This document shows positions 1 through 7,019 of a DNA stretch of 26,112 nt, piece after piece. The position numbers were made by a program, and so were the translations under genes. The stretch is from positions 1-26,112 of the forward strand of contig CACOWD010000009.1 in assembly GCA_902630915.1 (NCBI GenBank), in the 5' to 3' direction. The notes beneath the pieces were generated by a model. It was not told where the DNA came from. It saw only the letters and a program-made list of their open reading frames with translations, and did not search any database. The DNA comes from an uncultured Pelagibacteraceae bacterium (GTDB lineage Bacteria; Pseudomonadota; Alphaproteobacteria; Pelagibacterales; Pelagibacteraceae). The first letter of the stretch is position 1, and the number at the start of each line of letters is the position of its first letter.

Positions 1-289
1 AAAATGATATTTGAGTAAGCTCTCTTGAGGTAATTTCAAAAGGCTTTTTATCCCTACTTGTTTGGTAATTTGTAGAATAAAATTCATTTATTTCTGAAAT
101 TTTAGGTATAGGGGATATAAAATAGAATAAATTTTCATAATTTTTTACAGATGTTGGTTTGAATTTTTTGTACCATTTTTCAGCTTCTATCGTTGATTTA
201 ATACTATAAATAAGTTGGTTTAATGTGTTGCTCTTAGGAAAGAAAAATTTAACAAACGACACAGCTAAAAGTTTTATGTACAATTTCAT
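1..289 (-). CDS. Partial hypothetical protein (C terminus outside window)
   Basis: An open frame reads leftward from an ATG at 289 to the window edge without a stop, giving at least 96 codons; the C-terminal part lies outside. The protein begins MKLYIKLLAVSFVKFFFPK and continues with a mixed charged/aromatic stretch ending near residue 96 with FEITSRELTQISF. I do not recognise the family. The start has no clear Shine-Dalgarno sequence. It lies about 60 bases downstream of the tmRNA gene on the same strand. The N terminus is mildly hydrophobic but is not a convincing signal peptide. The composition resembles neighbouring genes, so I think it is real, but no function can be given. Confidence 0.65.
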   Translation of the reverse strand, partial: MKLYIKLLAVSFVKFFFPKSNTLNQLIYSIKSTIEAEKWYKKFKPTSVKNYENLFYFISPIPKISEINEFYSTNYQTSRDKKPFEITSRELTQISF

Positions 290-351
290 ATAATAGTTTT
301 TAAAGAACCTAAATTAATTTATTTTTTTGTAAACAATTTTATCAAGATCTT

Positions 352-520
352 AAAGGGGCGTTCTGTTGCCAGGTGCCCCAAACCCCGTAACTTAATTAAC
401 TAAGTTAATTAAGCTGCAAGTGCAAATTTTTGATTTGCATTTATAAGTTAGCCCGTTACGTCGGAACCATCTCGTACGAAAGAACAGCCTTTAGACACCC
501 GTCGATCCTAATTCACCCCC
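352..520 (-). ncRNA. ssrA: tmRNA coding piece with proteolysis tag
   Basis: It begins with the acceptor-stem strand GGGGGTG and the conserved GGATCGACGGG. A frame at 438-409 reads GCA AAT CAA AAA TTT GCA CTT GCA GCT TAA, encoding ANQKFALAA. With the charged alanine the tag would be AANQKFALAA, whose ALAA end matches classic ClpXP-type degrons. The resume codon is inferred from the usual GCA. The stop codon sits in a perfect 10-bp inverted repeat with a 3-base loop (391-413), matching the helix that normally holds the tmRNA stop. The 3' end has a GGGGC/GCCCC stem (355-379) enclosing CTG-GCAA-CAG, a GNRA-type hairpin. Confidence 0.85.
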
Positions 521-532
521 GTAAGTTGTAAA

Positions 533-597
533 TGGTGGAGGTGGTGGGTACTGCCCCCACGTCCGTGATGTTTATTACGAAATTCGTTTATCGTCAT
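533..597 (-). ncRNA. ssrA: tmRNA acceptor piece (3' half of tRNA-like domain)
   Basis: This piece carries the encoded CCA end (ACCA complement at 533-536) and a T-arm-like stem GTGGG/CCCAC enclosing GGCAGTA. The loop lacks the usual TTC. Its 5' end is not fixed by the sequence; I set it near 597, just after a small hairpin with arms GTTGG/CCAAC. Upstream bases containing ACATC could pair with GGTGT of the coding piece, which would rejoin the two pieces as helix P2. Confidence 0.75.
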
Positions 598-618
598 AGT
601 TGGAAAACCAACACTAAT

Positions 619-646
619 AATATAAAACTCTTTTGATTAGATTCAA
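619..646 (-). promoter_or_regulatory. Probable ssrA promoter
   Basis: On the minus strand TTGAAT (646-641) and TATATT (624-619) are separated by 16 bases. Transcription would start near 612, ahead of the acceptor piece. The elements lie inside the 5' flank of divergent thyX, so the two genes share this stretch. Confidence 0.5.
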
Positions 647-660
647 TAATTAATTCAAAT

Positions 661-1608
661 ATGAAACTTACAACAGAACAAAAACAAGAAATTGCAGAAC
701 AACAAGCACAAAAAAACACTACTAAAAGAGTAACCTCTCCAGAATTGGAAAAAATTTTATACGAGGCCCTTCCAGTTTTAGATCATGGATTTGTCAGAGT
801 GGTAGATTACATGGGAGACGATAGTTCTATAGTTCAATCAGCAAGAGTCTCATATGGAAAAGGAACAAAAAAAGTTTCGACTGATGAAGGTCTTATAAAA
901 TATTTAATGAGACATTGGCACTCAACGCCTTTCGAAATGTGTGAAATAAAATATCATGTTAAATTGCCTATTTTTATTGCAAGACAGTGGATAAGACATA
1001 GAACGGCAAACGTTAATGAATACTCTGCCAGATATTCTATATTAGATAAGGAGTTCTATATTCCTGCAAAAGATCAACTTTCTGCACAATCAACCTCTAA
1101 TCGTCAAGGCAGAGGTGATTTAATAACTGGTGAGCAAGCAGATGAAGTTCTTAAAATTTTAAAAGAAGATGCTACAAGAACATATAATAATTATGAAAAG
1201 ATGCTTAATGAAAGATATGATGGAACAACTATAGATGAAAGTAAGGCTGGTTTAGCTAGAGAACTTGCTAGGATGAATTTAACTTTAAACTCATATACGC
1301 AATGGTATTGGAAGACAGATTTATTAAATCTTTTGAACTTTTTATTCTTAAGGTCAGATAGTCACGCACAATATGAAATAAGAGTTTACGCTAATGCAAT
1401 GCTTGATACTGTAAAAAAGTGGGTTCCGATTACACACTCGGCATTTTTAGATTATAGAGTAGGAGCTGTGCACGTATCTGCAAAAGGAAAAAAAGTTATT
1501 CAACTTATGGCAAAAGGTGAAAAAGTATCTCATGAAAGTTCAGGACTTTCAAAAAGAGAGTGGAATGAATTGATGACATCTTTTGGTTTTACAGAAAAGA
1601 CTGTTTAA
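661..1608 (+). CDS. thyX: Flavin-dependent thymidylate synthase ThyX
   Basis: ThyX makes dTMP from dUMP using methylenetetrahydrofolate as carbon donor and reduced FAD as hydride carrier, so it is independent of the ThyA mechanism. The diagnostic signature is [14 protein letters not shown] at residues 112-125, which matches the ThyX motif RHRx7S with its NEYSxRY extension. The 315-residue length is at the long end for the family; about 40 N-terminal residues, rich in Gln and Lys, precede the core. The ATG has no obvious ribosome binding site. The gene diverges from ssrA and its last 20 bases overlap the end of the convergent Mrp gene. No thyA is seen in the window. Confidence 0.95.
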   Translation: MKLTTEQKQEIAEQQAQKNTTKRVTSPELEKILYEALPVLDHGFVRVVDYMGDDSSIVQSARVSYGKGTKKVSTDEGLIKYLMRHWHSTPFEMCEIKYHVKLPIFIARQWIRHRTANVNEYSARYSILDKEFYIPAKDQLSAQSTSNRQGRGDLITGEQADEVLKILKEDATRTYNNYEKMLNERYDGTTIDESKAGLARELARMNLTLNSYTQWYWKTDLLNLLNFLFLRSDSHAQYEIRVYANAMLDTVKKWVPITHSAFLDYRVGAVHVSAKGKKVIQLMAKGEKVSHESSGLSKREWNELMTSFGFTEKTV

Positions 1609-2383
1609 TTTTTTTGGCTATACCTATAAATATCTTAGAAATTTTGTGATCTGGTTTTGAATAAGTCAAAGGTTCTCCACCATCAGCTGAAATTCTTAAT
1701 TCTTCATTTAGCGGTAAGTAACCTAAAAATTCTTTGTTAAATTCTTCAGCAGTTTTCTCAACACCACCTTCTCCAAAAATTTTATATTTTTTTCCGTCAT
1801 CACCTTCAAAAAAACTCATGTTATCTATAAGCCCAAAAATTTTTACACCAGTCTTTTCAAACATTTGAACTCCTCTTTTTACATCTAATAAAGCAAGATC
1901 TTGAGGTGTAGAAACTATTATTGCTCCATCTATTTTTACCTCTTGAACAAAAGTTAATTGAGTATCACCTGTACCGGGCGGCATATCTATTATTATTACA
2001 TCTCTATTTTCCCATACAACTTTTTGTGTCATAGTTTTAATCGCACTTATAACCATCGGACCTCTCCACATCATCGGAGTTTGTTCATCAATTAATAAGC
2101 CCATCGACATACATTGAGCTCCAAATTTTTCTAAAGGTATTATTGTTTTATTATCTTTGCTCTTAGGTTTTTCATTTAAATTCAAAAGTTTAGGCAAAGA
2201 TGGTCCATAAACATCTGCATCAAGTATTCCAATTTTTAATCCTAAGTTTTGTAAGGCAAAAGCAAGATTTACTGCTACTGTGGATTTACCAACCCCACCT
2301 TTAGCGCTCGAAACCATTATAGTATACTTTGTTCCTTTAATTGCTGACTTTATAAATTGTTTCGGAGGAGGTTTTTTGCTCAT
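1589..2383 (-). CDS. mrp: Mrp/ApbC/NBP35-family P-loop ATPase (Fe-S cluster carrier)
   Basis: Mrp/ApbC proteins are cytosolic ATPases that help deliver iron-sulfur clusters. The deviant Walker A is KGGVGKST (residues 28-35), followed by the family segment [10 protein letters not shown] (55-64) and [11 protein letters not shown] (Walker B region). The protein is a short form of 264 residues without the N-terminal DUF59/MIP18 domain found in longer homologues. After GLIDNMSFF, where many Mrp proteins have a CxxC cluster-binding pair, this one has [15 protein letters not shown] and no cysteines. My recollection is that other alphaproteobacterial Mrp proteins also lack it. A perfect TATAAT (2416-2411 on this strand) lies upstream without a clear -35. 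Confidence 0.9.
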   Translation of the reverse strand: MSKKPPPKQFIKSAIKGTKYTIMVSSAKGGVGKSTVAVNLAFALQNLGLKIGILDADVYGPSLPKLLNLNEKPKSKDNKTIIPLEKFGAQCMSMGLLIDEQTPMMWRGPMVISAIKTMTQKVVWENRDVIIIDMPPGTGDTQLTFVQEVKIDGAIIVSTPQDLALLDVKRGVQMFEKTGVKIFGLIDNMSFFEGDDGKKYKIFGEGGVEKTAEEFNKEFLGYLPLNEELRISADGGEPLTYSKPDHKISKIFIGIAKKIKQSFL

Positions 2384-2431
2384 GTTTCAATTTTATTAAA
2401 TGTTTTAGACATTATAGCGCTCCTTCTTAAC

Positions 2432-2459
2432 TTGTTTTTAGGATAAAAGTCACTATATA
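2432..2459 (+). promoter_or_regulatory. Probable hflK operon promoter, near-leaderless
   Basis: TTGTTT (2432-2437) and TATATA (2454-2459) are 16 bases apart. The -10 ends 7 bases before the hflK ATG at 2467, so transcription would begin at or next to the start codon. No Shine-Dalgarno sequence precedes the ATG. It lies in the 83-base divergent gap with mrp. Confidence 0.45.
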
Positions 2460-2466
2460 AAGTGTC

Positions 2467-3582
2467 ATGAGTTTTAAAGATAAGATTTTAAACAACCAAT
2501 CACCTTGGGGAGCACCTCCAAGCGGGGGTGGAGGAAGAGGATCGCCTGGCGGAAATGGATCAGGATCTAGACAAGACCCACCTAGTCTAGACGATATTAT
2601 AAAAAATTTTCAAAAAACTATTAACAAGTTTTCTGGTGGAAAATCAGGAGGCTCTAAACCAATAATAATAGGTTTAATTATTGTAGTACTACTTTATGTA
2701 GCAAGTGGTCTTTACAGAGTTTTACCTGATGAACAAGGAGTAGTCTTAAGATTTGGTAAATACGTAAACACTACTCAACCAGGATTACATTATCATTTCC
2801 CAACACCTTTTGAGAGAGTTTTAACTCCTAAAGTAACTAAAGTTAACAGAGTAGATGTCGGTTTTAGACCTGCAAGTGATAGTGGAAGATCATCTGGAGT
2901 TGGAAATGTACCAGAAGAAAGTTTAATGTTAACTGGCGATGAAAATATTGTAGATATTAATTATTCAGTTTTTTGGGTGATAAAAGATGCTCAAAAGTTT
3001 TTATTTAACATTCAAAGTCCAGTTGAAACAGTTAAGGCAGCATCAGAAACTGCAATGAGAGAGGTGATTGCAAAAAATAAGATTCAAAATATTTTGACTG
3101 AGGGAAGATCTAAAATTGAGATTGAAGTTCAAGAAATAGCACAATTAATTTTAGATGAATATGGTTCAGGTATACAGTTAACTCAAGTACAAACACAACA
3201 AGCGGACCCACCTGAGCAAGTTATCGATGCATTTAGAGATGTACAAGCTGCTAGAGCAGATAGAGAAAGATCAAAGAACGAAGCTGAAGCGTATGCTAAC
3301 GATGTTATACCAAGAGCTCGAGGTGAGGCTGAGCAAGTTTTACAACAAGCAGAAGCATATAAGAAAGAAGTTGTTGCAAAAGCAGAAGGAGAGGCAAGCA
3401 GATTTTTAGCCATTTACAATGAATATAAAGTTGCAAAACAAGTTACTCAAGAGCGAATGTATTTAGAAACAATGGAAAAAGTTTTAGCAGATATCGATAA
3501 AGTAATTATAGATAAAGAGTCTGGTTCAGGAGTTGTACCTTATCTACCATTACCTGAATTAAAAAAAGGGAGCAATAACTAA
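2467..3582 (+). CDS. hflK: FtsH protease modulator HflK (SPFH/prohibitin family)
   Basis: HflK pairs with HflC in a large inner-membrane complex that surrounds FtsH and controls its degradation of membrane proteins. The N-terminal 60 residues are Gly/Ser/Pro-rich (GGGGRGSPGG type), typical of HflK. A single membrane span lies at about 65-83, followed by an SPFH/band-7 domain starting near YRVLPDEQGVVLRFG. The C-terminal half is Ala/Glu/Arg-rich helical sequence (about 255-320), as in stomatin-like proteins. Length 371 is close to the family norm. The stop overlaps the hflC start in TAATG, suggesting coupled translation and balanced subunits. Confidence 0.95.
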   Translation: MSFKDKILNNQSPWGAPPSGGGGRGSPGGNGSGSRQDPPSLDDIIKNFQKTINKFSGGKSGGSKPIIIGLIIVVLLYVASGLYRVLPDEQGVVLRFGKYVNTTQPGLHYHFPTPFERVLTPKVTKVNRVDVGFRPASDSGRSSGVGNVPEESLMLTGDENIVDINYSVFWVIKDAQKFLFNIQSPVETVKAASETAMREVIAKNKIQNILTEGRSKIEIEVQEIAQLILDEYGSGIQLTQVQTQQADPPEQVIDAFRDVQAARADRERSKNEAEAYANDVIPRARGEAEQVLQQAEAYKKEVVAKAEGEASRFLAIYNEYKVAKQVTQERMYLETMEKVLADIDKVIIDKESGSGVVPYLPLPELKKGSNN

Positions 3583-4457
3583 TGAGAGGCGTTAAATTTA
3601 TAGTTCCGTCATTAATCTTAATTGGTGTGGTAATATTCCAATCTTTGTTTATTGTGCAAGAAATTAGCCAAGCAATTGTCCTTCAGTTTGGTGATCCTAA
3701 AAAAATTGTTACTAAAGCTGGTTTAAATTTTAAACTACCTTTCATTCAAAACGTAGTCTATTTAGATAAAAGAATTTTAAATCTTGATAATGACCCAGAA
3801 GAAGTTATTGCTGCTGATCAAAAAAGATTAATTGTTGACGCCTTTGCAAGGTTTAAAATTGTAGATCCTTTAAAGTTTTATATTTCAGTTGGAAATGAAA
3901 GAGTTGCAAGATCTAGATTATCTACAATCATAAATTCTAGAATCAGAGGTGTATTGGGTACACAAGAATTGGCTACATTATTATCTACAGATAGAGCAAG
4001 ACAAATGCAGATAATCCAATCACAAGTGAATGAGGAAGCAAAGAATTTTGGAATTAATATAGTTGATGTTCGAATTAAGAGGGCAGATTTACCTCCAGCA
4101 AACAGTGAAGCAATTTATAAAAGAATGCAAACAGAAAGAGAGAGAGAAGCAAAGGAATTTAGAGCACAAGGTGCTGAAATCGCTCAAAAAATTAGATCGA
4201 CAGCAGATAAAGATGTAACTGTAATCTTAGCGCAAGCGAATAAGAAATCTGAAATTATGAAAGGTGAGGGTGACGGCCAAAGAAACAAAATTTTTGCTGA
4301 TGCCTTTGGAAGAGATCCGCAGTTTTTTGCTTTTTATAGAGCGATGCAAGCATACGAAAAAGCTCTAATTGGAGGAGAGACATCACTCGTTTTATCTCCT
4401 GACAGCGAATTTTTTAAGTTTTTTGGTAAGTCTGTGAAGCCTGCTTTAAAAAGGTAA
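3582..4457 (+). CDS. hflC: FtsH protease modulator HflC
   Basis: HflC is the partner of HflK. It has one N-terminal membrane span (about 5-24) followed by an SPFH domain with the characteristic start QEISQAIVLQFGDP and GLNFKLPFIQNV. The segment VDVRIKRADLPPANSEAIYKRM (near residue 160-182) is strongly HflC-like. A charged helical region rich in Glu, Arg and Ala follows. The 291-residue length fits the family. It starts within the hflK stop (TAATG) and is followed 15 bases later by a DUF2065 gene, the same order as hflK-hflC-yjeT in E. coli. Confidence 0.95.
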   Translation: MRGVKFIVPSLILIGVVIFQSLFIVQEISQAIVLQFGDPKKIVTKAGLNFKLPFIQNVVYLDKRILNLDNDPEEVIAADQKRLIVDAFARFKIVDPLKFYISVGNERVARSRLSTIINSRIRGVLGTQELATLLSTDRARQMQIIQSQVNEEAKNFGINIVDVRIKRADLPPANSEAIYKRMQTEREREAKEFRAQGAEIAQKIRSTADKDVTVILAQANKKSEIMKGEGDGQRNKIFADAFGRDPQFFAFYRAMQAYEKALIGGETSLVLSPDSEFFKFFGKSVKPALKR

Positions 4458-4472
4458 GCATTTAGAATATTT

Positions 4473-4658
4473 GTGAATGAGCTCATTATCGCAATTGGAC
4501 TAGTTTTTTTTGTGGAAGGTCTGTTTTTAGCCATTTTCCCGTCAAGAATTAAAAGCATATTAGAATTAATTAAAAATACACCCGAGAATAAACTTAGGTT
4601 AATAGGAATAGTTTTTTTGATTATCGGTTTTTTAATAATTTGGTATATAAAAAGTTAA
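4473..4658 (+). CDS. DUF2065 family small membrane protein (YjeT-like)
   Basis: This 61-residue protein has two hydrophobic spans, about 3-22 (IIAIGLVFFVEGLFLAIFP) and 42-58 (LRLIGIVFLIIGFLIIWYI), joined by a short charged loop. Size, two-helix layout and position directly after hflC match the DUF2065/YjeT family, whose biochemical role is unknown. The conserved-looking EGLFLAIFP and R-xx-G in the second half fit that family. Its stop at 4656-4658 directly abuts the ATG of the next gene, so it is part of the operon. Likely an accessory of membrane quality control; that is inference from position only. Confidence 0.85.
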   Translation: MNELIIAIGLVFFVEGLFLAIFPSRIKSILELIKNTPENKLRLIGIVFLIIGFLIIWYIKS

Positions 4659-6062
4659 ATGAAATTAGTAAATAAAATATTAATATTTTTGGTTATTTTT
4701 AGCTGTACTTTTGCTAATTCAAAACCAGTTCCTGAGTCTTTTGCAGATTTAGCAGACAAACTAATGCCATCAGTAGTCAATATTTCTACAACACAAACAA
4801 TAAAAACAACAACAAATCAATTTCCCTTTCAATTTCCTCCAGGATCACCTTTTGGAGAAATGTTTAAAGATTTTGAGAGACCTACAGAAAGAAAAGCTTC
4901 TTCTTTAGGCTCTGGTTTTATTATTAAATCAAACGGGACAGTGGTAACTAATAATCACGTCATTGCTGGTGCTGATGATATTTTAGTGCGAGTAGGAGAT
5001 AAGGAATTTAAAGCCAAAGTAATAGGTGCCGATCCTTACATGGATATAGCTGTTTTGAAAATGGAAACAAAAGATCAATTTAAGCCAGTAATCTTTGGGG
5101 ACTCTGATGTAGCAAGAGTAGGAGATTGGGCAGTTGCCATTGGAAATCCTTTTGGTTTAGGAGGAACAGTGACCGCAGGAATTATTTCAGCAAGAAACAG
5201 AGACATAAACTTAACAAGATATGACGATTTCATTCAAACTGATGCTTCTATTAATCAAGGAAATTCTGGCGGACCATTGTTTAATTTAAAAGGCGAAGTA
5301 ATTGGTATCAATACTGCAATAATAGCACCAGGTCAGTCTGGTTCTATCGGCATTGGGTTTGCAATCCCAGCTAATGCTGCTTCAAATGTCATTGACCAAT
5401 TAATAAAATTCGGTGAAACGAAAAGAGGTTGGTTAGGCGTAAGAATTCAAGAGGTAACCAAAGAAATAGCAGAAGTTGAAAAATTAAAAAAACCCCAAGG
5501 AGCTCTAGTAGCAAGTGTTGGAGAAAACAGCCCAGCAGATAAAGCAGGTATAAAGGCAGGAGACATTATTTTAAACTTTGATGGAAAAAAAATTGATACA
5601 ATGAGAACACTGCCTAAAGTTGTTGCTTCTACACAAGTAGGTAAGAGTGTAGAGCTTAAAATTTGGAGAAATAAAAAATTAATCTCAAAAAGATTAATTC
5701 TTGGTAGACTAGAGTCCTCTGAAGAATTCAAAGAAAAGAAAACAAAGATAGTAAAAAAAGTTGAAGATATTGAAAAATTAAAAATAGCAGTTAGAGATAT
5801 AACTGACGAGGATATTGCATCTAGGAATTTGAGTAAAAAAACTGAGGGGGTCGTTATAACAGAAATTTCTAATCGAAGCCCATTAAATAATCTTTTGAGT
5901 GTAAATGATATAATAATTGAAGTTCAAAAAACTTCTATTAAATCTTCATTAGATTTAAAAAGATTAGTTGATAATATTTTTAAAAAAGGTGAAAAGACTT
6001 TGCTTTTAACAGTGATTAATAAAAATAATCAAAGACGTTATCTTGGCGTTAAAATAAATTAA
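4659..6062 (+). CDS. degP: DegP/DegQ-type periplasmic serine protease (Do family)
   Basis: An envelope protease/chaperone that degrades misfolded periplasmic proteins. The N terminus is a signal peptide (hydrophobic core about 7-19) with probable cleavage shortly after. The trypsin-like domain has the triad His100 (TNNHVIAG), Asp129 (DPYMDIAVLK) and Ser203 (QGNSGGPLFN). Two PDZ domains follow, about 255-350 (GWLGVRIQEV start) and 370-467. The 467-residue length is normal for DegP/DegQ. The gene is contiguous with the HflKC-DUF2065 genes, giving an operon devoted to membrane and envelope protein quality. DegP versus DegQ cannot be decided from sequence alone. A Cys at residue 16 does not form a convincing lipobox. 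Confidence 0.93.
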   Translation: MKLVNKILIFLVIFSCTFANSKPVPESFADLADKLMPSVVNISTTQTIKTTTNQFPFQFPPGSPFGEMFKDFERPTERKASSLGSGFIIKSNGTVVTNNHVIAGADDILVRVGDKEFKAKVIGADPYMDIAVLKMETKDQFKPVIFGDSDVARVGDWAVAIGNPFGLGGTVTAGIISARNRDINLTRYDDFIQTDASINQGNSGGPLFNLKGEVIGINTAIIAPGQSGSIGIGFAIPANAASNVIDQLIKFGETKRGWLGVRIQEVTKEIAEVEKLKKPQGALVASVGENSPADKAGIKAGDIILNFDGKKIDTMRTLPKVVASTQVGKSVELKIWRNKKLISKRLILGRLESSEEFKEKKTKIVKKVEDIEKLKIAVRDITDEDIASRNLSKKTEGVVITEISNRSPLNNLLSVNDIIIEVQKTSIKSSLDLKRLVDNIFKKGEKTLLLTVINKNNQRRYLGVKIN

Positions 6063-6064
6063 TC

Positions 6065-6982
6065 TTGTCTAAAAAATTAGTACTCTTAGCAGGTCCTACA
6101 GCTTCAGGAAAATCTAATTTAGCAATTGAATTAGCAAAAAAACTTAATGGTGAAATTATAAATGCAGACAGTATGCAAATTTTTAAAGAATTTACTATTT
6201 TGTCATCTCGACCTACTTTAAATCAAACTAGAAAAGTTAAACATCATCTTTATGGAATAATTACGGTAAAAAAATATTTTTCCGCTGGCGATTGGCTTAA
6301 ACAAGTTAAAATTAAAATAAACACTTGTGTAAAAAAGAAAAAAATTCCAATAATTGTAGGTGGAACTGGTCTCTATTTTAATACAATTACTAAAGGTATC
6401 AGTAAGATTCCTGATATTGACCTAAAAACAAGAAATAAAGTTAGAAAACTATATAAAAAACTTGGGATTAAAAAATTTTACAATGCACTAATTAAGCTTG
6501 ACCCTAAAATTAAAAACAGAATACTTCCTACTGACTCACAAAGGGTTCAAAGAGCATATGAAGTAAAACTTAAAACAAAGAAATCTCTTTATGATTGGTT
6601 TGAAAAAACAAAATCTGATTTTTTAGAATTTGATATAAGAAAAATTTTTATTGATATTCCAAGAGATATATTGCTTAATAAAATTTCAATGAGAACAGAA
6701 CAAATGTTTAAGAAAAAATGTATTAATGAAGTAAAAAAATTCAATAATCTTAAAGTCAACAAAAGTTTTTCAGTAAATAAATTAATAGGTGTTCAAGAAA
6801 TAAACGATTATTTAAAGGGTTTTACAACTATGGAACAATGTAAAAATTTAATAAATATTAAGACTCGGCAGTATGCAAAAAGACAAAATACTTGGGCTAG
6901 GGGCCATATGAAGAATTGGAACAAGCTTTATTCGAAAAATTTCTCAAATCTTTTAAAAAAATCATTAAAAGTTGTAACCTAA
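6065..6982 (+). CDS. miaA: tRNA dimethylallyltransferase MiaA (TTG start)
   Basis: MiaA transfers a dimethylallyl group to A37 of tRNAs reading UNN codons. The P-loop GPTASGKS lies at residues 10-17, followed by DSMQIF (family DSxQvY), the GGTGLYF segment and DSQRVQRAYEV. The ORF opens with TTG at 6065; no ATG or GTG occurs in frame before the P-loop, and SKKLVLLAGPTASGKS is the expected N terminus, so TTG is the likely start. Length 305 is typical. Only 2 bases separate it from the protease stop, so it is probably cotranscribed. Lysine-rich composition reflects the AT-rich genome. Confidence 0.93.
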   Translation: MSKKLVLLAGPTASGKSNLAIELAKKLNGEIINADSMQIFKEFTILSSRPTLNQTRKVKHHLYGIITVKKYFSAGDWLKQVKIKINTCVKKKKIPIIVGGTGLYFNTITKGISKIPDIDLKTRNKVRKLYKKLGIKKFYNALIKLDPKIKNRILPTDSQRVQRAYEVKLKTKKSLYDWFEKTKSDFLEFDIRKIFIDIPRDILLNKISMRTEQMFKKKCINEVKKFNNLKVNKSFSVNKLIGVQEINDYLKGFTTMEQCKNLINIKTRQYAKRQNTWARGHMKNWNKLYSKNFSNLLKKSLKVVT

Positions 6983-6985
6983 AAC

Positions 6986-7013
6986 TTGACGCAATCCATT
7001 TCTAGGCTAGATT
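6986..7013 (+). promoter_or_regulatory. Probable ilvBHC promoter, near-leaderless
   Basis: TTGACG (6986-6991) and TAGATT (7008-7013) are separated by 16 bases, directly after the miaA stop. The predicted start of transcription coincides with the ilvB ATG at 7020. No leader peptide rich in Ile/Leu/Val codons or attenuator hairpin fits in this space, so classical branched-chain attenuation appears absent. Confidence 0.55.
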
Positions 7014-7019
7014 GTATGA

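Larger units (their letters stand above)
352..612 (-). ncRNA. ssrA: tmRNA, circularly permuted two-piece gene (precursor)
   Basis: Transfer-messenger RNA rescues ribosomes stalled on broken mRNA by acting as tRNA-Ala and then as a short template. On the minus strand the gene is permuted: the 3' acceptor half (ending CACCTCCACCA at 533) comes first, then a 12-base spacer (521-532), then the 5' half beginning GGGGGTGAATTAGGATCGAC at 520. GGGGGTG and CACCTCC form a 7-bp acceptor stem with one G-U pair. A tag frame lies at 409-438. Permutation with two mature pieces is known for alphaproteobacterial tmRNA. The promoter is probably at 619-646. The outer ends are estimates from the promoter and a closing hairpin. 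Confidence 0.9.

Noticed and set aside
598..612. GTTGG/CCAAC hairpin as a terminator for thyX or ssrA
   Set aside because: It has only five pairs, no T-run, and lies at the 5' end of both genes; more likely part of the tmRNA precursor 5' end.
352..660. tmRNA gene as an integration site for a genomic island
   Set aside because: No integrase, no direct repeat of the ssrA end, and the flanking genes look native in composition.
3183..3413. Antisense frame (76 codons) and a plus-strand frame (3227-3409) inside hflK
   Set aside because: Both are by-products of the repetitive Ala/Glu/Arg codons in the helical region of HflK.
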